Below, one piece after another: positions 46,801 through 55,642 of a DNA stretch of 64,000 nt (the first letter of the stretch is position 1; each line of letters opens with the position of its first letter). Below the pieces are notes generated by a model, which made no database searches, was not told where the DNA came from, and saw nothing but the letters and a program-made list of their open reading frames with translations. Source of the stretch: Halichondria panicea (Eukaryota > Porifera > Demospongiae > Suberitida > Halichondriidae); the NCBI RefSeq assembly GCF_963675165.1, contig NC_087384.1:3362315-3426314 (forward strand). The letters run 5' to 3'. A program made the translations under genes and the position numbers.

Positions 46801-49800
46801 ATTACACAACTTACAGCTCTTTTTTTATAGATACAAAAAATAGCTAGCACTTTAATATAGTAGGGCTAACTCATAAGATTAGTGCGAACAGATATGATAT
46901 GCATGATTCTGAAGAGACTAGACTGCAACAGCATTCACTGTAAGTAAAACTAACCGTACGTAACTTGAAAGAAAGCTTTATAGTTTGCAAATCATGAATC
47001 AAAATCGTGGCTAGAAGCTTATCCTATTGCGAAGTAATTACAAGCTGAAACACCGGTATAGATACACAGACCGACACACACACAGCCAGCTTTACCATAT
47101 TCCTTGTGCGGCTACGCAATCTGATATGATAACATACTTGGTGTACTTGTTCATTTCTGGAGGGTCAAACTCTCCCAGTTTCATTCTGACAGTGAAAAGA
47201 CGACTCACAGCATCTTTTACTGTGTCCATCGAAATTTTATTCTATAAATAATTACACAATACTGGTGTGAGTAAGCAAGCAATACCTGGACACTCACCTG
47301 AGTCACAGCTTCTCCAATGTGGGAGAACACATTGTCTGCAGAGTTAGCATCCTCAAGACAAGTACCAGCATTAACAGCGGCAGCAGCAGTGTCCACAGAG
47401 TTGTTGGTGTAATGGTGGTTGGTGATCATTATCTCTGCAGCAAAATCACTATAATTATTATAGAACCATAGGCTACTTACCAATGGCTCCTTGGTCACTG
47501 ACCACATAGCCTGCAAAAACATAAATCATAATTATCTTGAATGCCTGGTAAATGTATACGTACCTTTAAATCCCCACTCCATCCGAAGTATGTCTGTAAG
47601 AAGTTTTTTGTTGGCACAGGCAGGCACTCCATTGATACTGTCCTCACCATACGCCAAGAGCTAAAGTACTGTAAGTTCCAATGGATGGTACGACACTAAC
47701 CTGTTGTAGCTGCACATGAGACTCCAGGCTCCTGCGTCTACACAAGCCTTGAACGGTGGCAAGAAGGTCATCCGCCAGTCTTGCTCAGACACCTGAAAAG
47801 ATGGCTTAATTTTAGCTATCACCTACTCTACAAGTAGAACCTTCGCATTGAAGTCAAATCTGCTGATTGGAATATTTTCAGGTCCACCGTAGACATCAAA
47901 ATGCTTGCACCCAGCATTTGCTTTTACATAGCGTTCATCATCTGGAATATGTAAAATTTATTATACAGTATGCTTTTTTATTACAACATGATTTTATTAC
48001 ATAATTATGTAGCTCGAAAAAGTAATCTCAGGTGTAACTCAAATTTGTTCACCCTCATGCTGTATTTCACATAAGCTTCCAGTATAAGATACTGTCACAT
48101 GTACTGACCTCCTTGTAGCCCCGTCACATAGGCTCTAGCCAAATAGCCAGACAGGTAGGGGTCCTCTCCGTACGTTTCCTTCAAGAGCAAACTATATGTA
48201 AAATAATTAAGCAATATATAGTATATATTACCTGATTCCTGCCCCATCTGGGGTCACGGAGGATGTTCAATACAGGGCTCCAGCAGCTCAATCCAGTGTG
48301 GAACCCATAGTTACCGTCAGACACATATTTATTGTTCTATACAGCACATGGGCATGCAGTTAGTAGTAGACTCGCCAGGCCGTCATAGGAGGCAGTGTGA
48401 CTACACAATAGAATCTCACCTTAGCACGAACTTCATCACCGATTGCGGAAGCAACAGCATGAACAATATCGAAGTTGAATGTTGCAGCCTGCAAAAAGGT
48501 GCAGTATACGCGTACCACTATACTAGGGTTACAGAATGCTTGACAAGACTATAATTACACAAACAATTATTACTGACCATGCCTATAGCCATAGGAAAAG
48601 AAGTTGCTGGTCCGGCATCCACATCTCCACTCAAACATTCAGTTCCCCATTGGTATGGATTGATACCCAGTCTGGAAATGGCTGGAGCTGGACCTAAACC
48701 CGGCCCAAATGAAAGAAATAAACAATAAACACCTATTATGATAATGGTTTTTTGCTCACCGTTTTTGCTAGCTCCTCCTCTGGACATTTGCAGAACCATC
48801 TCATCTAGAGTTAACCTGTCCACCAGATCCTGCAGCATTTACCACATTTTATAACTACACACAAACTATTATATATAAATACAAATCATCTAGTACCGGT
48901 GTCACAGGACACGGCCTCCCCCAGGACAGGAGCTCCGGGGGGGTTCCGTCCTTAGGATAAATCCTCCCCCCGGAGTTTCTGTCCTAGGACAAAAGCTCCT
49001 ACCCCAGGACCAGAGCTCCCCCATTCTGCGGTGCAGGTGAAAGTCAGTCCACAGGTAATCTGAGAGGACTAGTCTAGGCTACAAAGTAAACAGCCATAGA
49101 CAAAGCCTAACTAGATCTAGATGCAATAGATTCTGTATCTATTATGTTATAGATCTCAATACTCAATATATACAACAATGCAAGAGAAAGAAGTACAATA
49201 AATATAACCAAAAGTGCACAAATCATAAAGTGATGCAACCAGAACAAAACCAATTACCTACTGGTTCTTTGCGAATTTTGGCACAGCGATAGTGATACCA
49301 CTCACTACATTTGTCACACATGACCATATCCTCAAAAGAGTCCGGTCTCTTGCACATGCAGTATATTGTAATGGCAATGATTTGTGGTGTTGGTCTTTTG
49401 GGCATCGCTTTTTTTGTGCGAGGGAACCGTGAGAGTTTGCCCTTCTCAAAGCACTTAATGAGATGTGCTCTCATTTTGGCCTCATCAAACACTAGAGAAT
49501 CCACATTATCGTTCATAGCAGCGCGATATGCAGTAGCAATGCTAAATAGTCCGCAGTTGTTAGCACCCTCTTGCTGCTGGAGAGCCACCACAGAAATCAA
49601 CAGCCCATTGCATTGAATTAATGGGCTATACACTTGTGCTATCTGGAGCTCAGTACTTGGGGAAAGCGTTCCATTGAAGCAGCTGTCGTACAAATACAGT
49701 TCACCCTTAAACAGAGAAGTGGCAATCCAGTGCTGTCGTTCTTCAACAAAGAAGATTTGCACAGCTGCACGTGTACAAGTAAAATTATCATAATTGCATA

Positions 49801-52011
49801 AACGTTGTCTTACCTGGGCCTTGATTATTGGAAGGTCAGGCTTTTGAAAGGGTACATCAGGCTTTTGAGAGGGTATATCAGGCTTTTGAGAGGGTACATC
49901 AGGCTTTTGAGAGGGTAGGTCAGGCTTTTGAGAGGGTAGGTCAGGATTTTGAGAGGGTACGTCAGGCATTCGTTTATTCTTAGGAGGTGATTTGACTGGA
50001 GAAGAGTGGTTGTCTTCAGAGCCAGGAAGAGTGTTTTCTTCATCGTTGGTTTCTGTAAAATGTTTTAAGCATAATTATATAGCAAGGAACACGACAGAAG
50101 GAGGTTATTGCTAGCCACACTTTACCTGGAGAGTAGTATTCCTTTAGCAGTACCCCATTGTAACACTTTTTCAATACTTTGCCGCTCCCAGACTGCAACT
50201 CGTATCTACCCTTGTCAAGGATCTTATGGACAATATATGGACCTTTCCAGGTGCAGTCCATTTTCCCTCCCATTCGATGAGAATTGGCCATATTCTTTAG
50301 CATGACACTGCTGCCAACTGGATAACTCTACGACAAAAATGGAAAAAAATAAGCTAAAGTTTGCTATATAAAATAATACCTTCAAAGAGTTATACTTGTT
50401 GTCATACTGCTGCTTCTGTTTTTGCTGTGCAGCAGCAATGTTCTCCTTGGCATTGAGGTGACAGCGGTCACGAATTTCCATCAACCTTCGGAGAATTCCA
50501 TCCATGTCTTCTCCGTCTTCTTCATTTTCAGTCTCCTCTCCACTCAATTGGTCAGCATCTCCTCTATCTTCTATAGTGTCGGCACCATCTCGTTGATCCA
50601 TATCAAAAGTAACAGCTTTCCGCGGGTGGCGATTGAACATTAGGAAAAAGGGTGTGTACTTTGATGACGCCTACAATCAAAAAATAACATATGCATGCAT
50701 GATATAATAATTAAAATTTTATCTGTTTTGATATGCGATAGGCATAAAGAGCAGCAGAGAGATGCTGATCCCAGTCATCAGTACTAGAATCGATTACCTT
50801 CTTGAGAGTGTTCACTAGAGTCTGGTTGAAGCGTTCATCAAGGCCATTTGTTTGTGGGTGGTAAGCACTTGATACGCAGTGCTGTATGTCAGTCAACTGA
50901 AAAAGTCGGGTGTTGATTTCGTTGACAAACTCTCTTCCTTGGTCTGATTGAATCACTTTTGGCCACCCATGGCTGCAAAATGTGTCAAACAGAAATTTTG
51001 CTACACCTTCTGCTGATTTTGATGGGAGTGGGGCAGCCTCAGGCCACTTAGAGAAATAGTCTGAAAGGGTGATAATGTACTTGTTTCCAGAGCTTGTTTC
51101 AGGTAGAGGTCCTACCAAGTCAATACCAACTCTGTACCAGACCTTTGTCACAGGGATGGGGTGTAGTTCTGCTCTGGGCTTCTGCAGTTGGTGATTCGTT
51201 CGTTGGCATTTGTCGCAGTGCTTGCAGAGCTGTATGACGTCAGCATGTAGGCCTTTCCAGTAGAAATCCTGAGCAACCTACATGCATGAAACAGATGTAA
51301 TTATACTTTATAAGATATGATGATAAATATACCTTTCCATAGGTCTTGTCTCTCCTAAAATGCATCCCATCCAGTCCATCGTGGCACATGTTTAGTATCC
51401 TGCTTTTCTCCTCTTGCTTCACCACAACTCTTCTCATTCTATGCATGCCAGTGCTGTCCTTCTCAGGCAGGTATAAGCATTGTTGCTGCAGAGCATATCT
51501 TTGAGCTTTGTCTCTTATACTTCTCTTGTCATTAGTGGAAAGCCCGTCTCTGTATTTCTTCTGGCCAGCATTGCTGGCAGCAGTCTTGTACAGCAGTATG
51601 TCCTCATACTCTTGTTGAGTAGCCATTCTGATTGCTAACAGTCTATACATTTCGCATGCACGCGCACGCTTATTATACTAAAGCCTTGACCAGGTTTTGA
51701 CAGGGTACATGTACCCGGATGATATATCCTGGGGGCGGGGATTCTGTCCTAGGACGAAACCACCGGGGGGAGGCATTGTCCTAAGACCGCAGGCTCCGGG
51801 GGAGAAACTGTCGCCCGGAGGTTCTATCCTATGACACCGGAATCACATTAGCTAGCTAGCTAGACTAGCATACCTTGACTCTCTCTGGAATTTGTAACGA
51901 GACATTTCGGAATGGAAAATCATCCTTTAATGCAGGCTTGCTAGCAGCTACAATCGAGCACACAACCAGCACCACAGCCAAACATACGCACATGCACTTT
52001 TGAAAAGCCAT
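43845..52011 (-). CDS. Secreted glycoside hydrolase family 3 enzyme (beta-xylosidase/beta-glucosidase type), 21 exons, about 743 aa
   Basis: Exons: 51874-52011, 48760-48829, 48578-48693, 48420-48488, 48232-48336, 48109-48178, 47841-47941, 47701-47792, 47564-47637, 47481-47510, 47298-47434, 47139-47241, 45325-45460, 45218-45274, 45044-45144, 44912-44985, 44766-44861, 44611-44714, 44387-44562, 44103-44328, 43845-44000. Phases agree apart from one-base counting uncertainty at 47139-47241. Signal peptide MAFQKCMCVCLAVVLVVCSI. Family motifs: RVKDLVDRLTLDEM, CWSPVLNILRDPRWGRNQ, CKHFDVYGG, NGVPACANKKLLTD, nucleophile in GYVVSDQGAI (Asp about 284), HEGSDRSNIDFPGQQ (likely acid/base Glu about 498), YPFGYGL, and a C-terminal fibronectin-III-like domain. 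Intron 1 holds a Ginger transposon and intron 12 (45461-47138) several repeats. Expected to release sugars from glycans; specificity not readable. Confidence 0.9.
46545..46805 (-). repeat. Dispersed repeat family D, copy in GH3 intron 12
   Basis: Reverse-complement relation to 40490-40740: shared CTCGAGAACGAAGC, a CCTATAGAAACT block, TTGAGCAGCTGTAGCAGTCT, a CA tract and TGCGCATGCGCACCGAGGCA. Just outside it (46460-46530), sequence matching 41165-41230 continues, so the duplicated unit may be longer. Confidence 0.75.
46915..47095 (-). repeat. Dispersed repeat family D, third copy
   Basis: Divergent, partly overlapping set of the same blocks: GCAACAGCATTCACTGTAAG, GTTTGCAAATCATGAATC, a CTAGAAGCTTAT stretch, then a GACACACACACAGCC tract. 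It is adjacent to the copy at 46545 in the same GH3 intron. Confidence 0.5.
49223..51626 (-). CDS. Ginger transposase: H2C2 finger, DD35E integrase, GPY/F, Ulp1-like protease, PHD finger
   Basis: Exons: 51333-51626 (the frame could start at 51650), 50723-51277, 50380-50670, 50126-50327, 49223-50052; about 725 codons. Exon 1 into 2 carries an HHCC zinc finger (LCKHCDKCQ). The integrase core has Asp in VGIDLVGPLP, Asp in QSDQGREF, and Glu in YHPQTNGLDERFN, with exactly 35 residues between the second Asp and the Glu. GPY/F-like WKGPYIVHKILDKGRYEL follows. A linker of PSQKPDL repeats leads to a C48-like protease (HWIATSL, LYDSCF, GANNCGLF) and a C-terminal C4HC3 PHD finger (CMCKRPDS..MCDKCSEWYHYRC..WFCSGC). 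The expected donor after RISKQ (50722) reads AT, not GT, so this copy may be mis-spliced. All catalytic residues appear intact and no in-frame stop is seen. Confidence 0.82.
49826..49972. repeat. 21-bp minisatellite coding PSQKPDL repeats in the Ginger transposase
   Basis: Seven or so tandem 21-bp units (GGCTTTTGAGAGGGTACATCA and variants) encode a repeated heptad PSQKPD(L/V/I) between the GPY/F region and the protease. The unit length keeps frame, so copy number can vary without breaking the protein. Confidence 0.9.
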
Positions 52012-52125
52012 CGTATCACTGTGAAACAGTACAGGTGACTTCATAAAGAATGCAATAAGATATTCACTTGCATGTTAACTTTACGTTTAATAATAGCTTA
52101 CCAAATCATACGTCCAGTCGAGTCC

Positions 52126-52188
52126 TAGCCTCCTTGGCCTTCTCGATCTCAAGGCCTAAACAATTAGAGCGGCCTGGAATCGAGGCTA
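52126..52188. repeat. Foldback family E hairpin
   Basis: TAGCCTCCTTGGCCTTCTCG left arm and GCGGCCTGGAATCGAGGCTA right arm. It lies just upstream of the GH3 start and downstream of the SR-protein gene, where it could affect the GH3 promoter. Confidence 0.75.
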
Positions 52189-52567
52189 GTCCAGTCCTAT
52201 CTATATAATTATCATGTGATATCTACTTATGTCACAATTACTGTACTGACCTCGGAAGCACACTGGAATTTAGTCTAGGTCTATAATCGCTGACACAGCA
52301 TTGCATACCATTTCACTTTTGGGCTAGCAGCCTTACTTTTAATAAACCATGCATGAAAATAGTATTAATGACGAGTCAAGCTGCATGCAGTTCAAGAATA
52401 ATAATTATGTATCTCCTCATTGATGATTCGACCTCAGTTAGTAATGAACAACTGGCACATTTAAGTACAAAAACAATTGCACTCGTTACAATACCGTAAG
52501 GGGTTGAGTTCAAAGGTACATGTACATGTATAATATAATCATAATAAAGAGTTCGTACAAAGCAGCT

Positions 52568-55458
52568 TAGTAGTATTTTCCATCTCTATCTCTCCCTGGA
52601 GACCGTCTGAAAGAAGAATGATACAATCAATATTGATCAACATGCATATCACAACAAAAAAGATATTTAGAGTAAACATGCCTCATCGAAGGATGAATTG
52701 CCTTTCCTACACAAAGAGAGCTGTAGCAGTCAAAACCAGTGTTTTTAATACACTATCAAAACTCACCTGTATGGACTAGGGCTGCGACCGCCTCGCCTGC
52801 AAGATAGAACAACATAAAATGGTTATTACGCTAAAACAACAGATTTTGTACTCACTGATAATCTGGGCTGCATAAAATGGTTATTGCGCTTAAAAGAACA
52901 GAAATTGTACTCACTGATAATCTGGGCTGCGACCTCCTCTCCTTGGGGGAGAACGGGAACGAGACCTGGAGCATAATCACGGAGTAACATGCAGTAAAAC
53001 CACAATGCTTAATCCTGGTTGATCTTGCACCTATGAACTGAGGTGACTATACAGTTACTTGAGCTGCTAAACAATCTACACATTTCCACATACACAAGCA
53101 AATAAAAAAATTGCATCAAACCCCCAAGATGATCAGGCGAAAACAAACGGATAACTCACCTTCTAGGGCTTGGACTCTTGGACCGACCGTATGGAGACCT
53201 AATGAAGAGGTTAAAGACGACAAACACAGTTATCACATGGAAAGATGGAAACAGGAGCAAAATGCTTCCCGCAGAGGTGAAACACATAGCATGTAGATGT
53301 GTGGAGGATGAGGGGCATGAGGAGGTAGACCAAATAGCAGAGTAGAGATGTTAATACCAGCTATTGGAATATCAGCAGAGAAGCTAGATACTTCAGGGAG
53401 TGGGTTGTAAACTATGACCATAGTGAATTGGCTGAGCTGCAGAAGCGCAGACAGATGTTGAATCTTTCAAACATGCACATTACGTGCGATGCAGATAAGC
53501 CTGTGAGAAGCACACATAAAAATGATACTGCACTAAGACCATGCTACATTTTGGCAAATATTGTCTGGCCAATTTGTCAGAACACATGGAAAATTGACCG
53601 GTCAGGTGCACTAAATGGTCGGTAAAGTGCCAACTGCCGACCGTTATAATAAGGACTGAGTAAGTATTATAATTATTATATCAGGTACAGACACAAGTGG
53701 TACAAAATATCTTTTCTCTTGGTTTGTTGCACGGCATACTAAATTTACGAGCTACAAAATGTAATAGTATTACAACTCTCTAGCACGTACCTGCTTCGAC
53801 GACGATCACCATATCTAGGTGGACTTCTGCGATAACGGCTGCTTACTATTGATGGTGGTCCACCGCCTCGGCGCTCTTCTTTAAAACCACGACCACTGCC
53901 TCCAGGTCTGAATTGTGCACTATGGCTTGTATACACACATTTGGGAGTTGGCATACACAAACCTGCTGGTGCCTTTGGCTAATTCACACTTGATAGTAAC
54001 TCCACAAACTCTACGACCATCCATATCCTTAACTGCATCTTCCGCATCACGAGGATCCTCAAACTCAATAAAAGCAAAACCTGTGTGAAAAGGGAGAACA
54101 ATCACTCAAGGTTTATACATGTATGTAACCGTAGATTGAAGAGTTAAAGGGGTAGGAAACGGAGTGGTGCACGTGATGATTTTACATTGAATCTGCAGTG
54201 GAGCCGCGAAATCTATCCGCAAATACCAACTGTTTCCTATCCCTCTAACTCTTCAATTTATGACATAACCAAGGGCGTATAAAAGAAGAGAGGGCATGCA
54301 ACTGTAAAAGAGCAGAGTTCAAATGTGGGTAAATGAACGTGCATGAAAAGCTAAAGATCTAAATTTTATTTTTAACACTCATGCAAATTCACACATTCAT
54401 CCGCCCACGTTTGAACTCTGCTAGCTACGTGTACTGATAGTGGAGTAGCATACCCTCTCTTCTTTTATACGCCCTTGACTTGGACAGTTTGACCATATAC
54501 AGTCAGGGTGTCATACAGGATTTTGAAGTAGAGGGGAAAGTATATACCTGAATGCAAATTTTAGGGGGGGGGGGGGGGGGGGGGGATTGGAGCTAGAGGA
54601 GGGATAATCCCCCTTTTCCCTTCCCCTGTATGACAGGATGTGCCCAGAATTAAAATTTTTGTATGCTAATTCTTTAGTTTTGGTTCACCACCGACCAGGT
54701 GGGGTATACACCCGGCCCCTGCATAGAGAGGGTTTGCGATGGACGTGCCCCTGACACAGAAAATTCCCCCAAAATGGATGATCACTGTTAACTAGAACTT
54801 CTGACGCCGAAATTATGGTGGCGCTTATGTTCTATAGCTAGTGTAGAATTTTGTAGAGAAAATGGGCGTGGTATAGCTCAGTTTCACTTGCTAGCTGCAA
54901 GCTGAATGACTCGTGAACAACATTCATTGACTGTAGCTATGGGTTAGACAACTGTGTAGAAGTGTGGAGGGTCAAAGATGCAGAATGATCGTCTTGATGT
55001 CTTAAACAAGCACTTTTATAAGCGCTAATTCCAGCAACGGTTTGGCGCTTTTTAAAATATGCTGATGCTGACGTGGCGTTTATTATGGTGGCGCTGTAAT
55101 TAGAAGACTGTTACCAAGATCTTGGTTATTCTGATGCATGCGCATACCAGGCCGTTTTCCTCACACGGAAACTGGCCAGTCCTTTCAGAGTTAAAAAGGG
55201 AGTGGTTCTAGTCATTATTTTGTTTTTCTAAAACAAAACTAATTTTGGGGTGCTATGATTAGAACAAATATTTATGTTAACACATTTTCGGAAGTCACTT
55301 GTGAAACATTGTATGAACTACTGACCTGGTGGATTTCTGGCAACCCAGACACTCTTCAGAGGACCATATCTTTCGAACTCTTTTTCCAGTTCTGGTTTGG
55401 ATCCTCCGGAACCGAGATCACCTACATAGACTCTTGTTCTTTCACCTCTATTAGACAT
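52568..55458 (-). CDS. SR-family splicing factor, SRSF3/SRSF7-like, 175 aa
   Basis: Seven exons in phase: 55326-55458, 53963-54080, 53791-53907, 53160-53198, 52915-52965, 52768-52797, 52568-52607. An N-terminal RRM has RNP2 RVYVGDL and RNP1 GFAFIEFED, with [13 protein letters not shown] across the first intron as in SRSF3/7. The [17 protein letters not shown] end of the RRM is followed by a Gly-rich spacer and an RS tail ([33 protein letters not shown]) ending RDGKYY. There is no CCHC knuckle, so it is closer to SRSF3, whose length (164) is similar. Nuclear pre-mRNA splicing regulator by family. A 58-bp duplication covers one splice donor. A small skipped exon-like block (52682-52706) has a poor GC donor. 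It shares a divergent promoter region with TRAIP. Confidence 0.9.
52814..52929. repeat. 58-bp tandem duplication spanning a splice donor of the SR gene
   Basis: Two adjacent copies of AAAATGGTTATTACGCTAAA... through TACTCACTGATAATCTGGGC. The second copy contains the end of exon 52915-52965 and its donor; the first carries an identical donor in the downstream intron. The copies differ at about six positions. Confidence 0.9.
54135..54257. repeat. Foldback element in SR-protein intron 1
   Basis: Arms ATTGAAGAGTTAAAGGGGTA and CCCTCTAACTCTTCAAT, with GGAAACGGAGTGGTGCACG inside the left arm, which links it to the GGAAACGGAAGTGG family. 123 bp. Confidence 0.8.
54270..54477. repeat. Second foldback element in SR-protein intron 1
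   Basis: Arms CAAGGGCGTATAAAAGAAGA and its reverse complement (TCTTCTTTTATACGCCCTTG) enclose about 160 bp. An inner inverted pair, GCAGAGTTCAAA / TTTGAACTCTGC, extends the stem. It starts only 12 bases after the preceding foldback. Confidence 0.85.
54564..54585. repeat. Poly(G) tract, 22 bases
   Basis: Uninterrupted run of G in SR-protein intron 1. The exact length is likely unreliable in an assembly. Confidence 0.9.
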
Positions 55459-55642
55459 TGTTTAAGAGCCCTGACAACAGTTTCTAGTTCTTCGATGGAA
55501 TGGTGAAGTAAAATGACCTCTGAAAAATTACATACAAAATGGCAGCTTTAACTCACGTGGGCAAGCACGTGATGTTTAATATTATTTTGTGTTTCGTAAG
55601 AGTTTTTTGAATGGTGAGCACCAAATCAGAAGAGACAGAAAT
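55459..55642. promoter_or_regulatory. Divergent promoter region shared by the SR-protein gene and TRAIP
   Basis: Only 184 bases separate the two divergent start codons. The stretch includes CACGTGGGCAAGCACGTGATG, with two CACGTG-type E-box motifs, and no clear TATA box on either side. A bidirectional housekeeping promoter is the simplest reading. Confidence 0.6.

Larger units (their letters stand above)
48896..51840 (-). mobile_element. Ginger-type DNA transposon, 2945 bp, in GH3 intron 1
   Basis: Inverted termini CCGGTGTCA-AGGA (left, from 48896) and TCCTATGACACCGG (right, to 51840). Both subterminal regions are GC-rich and carry many short inverted and direct blocks of the type AGGAGCTCCGGGGGG and GTCCTAGGAC. 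Flanks are AAATCATCTAGTA and AATCACATTAG; I see no clear target duplication. It encodes one multi-exon transposase on the minus strand. The domain set identifies the Ginger group, DNA transposons with a Gypsy-like integrase. It is inserted in the sense orientation of the host gene, so host splicing must remove it. Confidence 0.85.

Noticed and set aside
49765-49813. Possible 49-bp intron in the Ginger transposase (GTAAGA...GTGCAG)
   Set aside because: Removing it would shift the frame and destroy the protease domain, whereas reading through keeps the frame.
52682-52706. Additional 25-bp exon of the SR-protein gene
   Set aside because: Its donor would be GC and its inclusion shifts the frame to an early stop; skipping it gives the expected RS tail ending.
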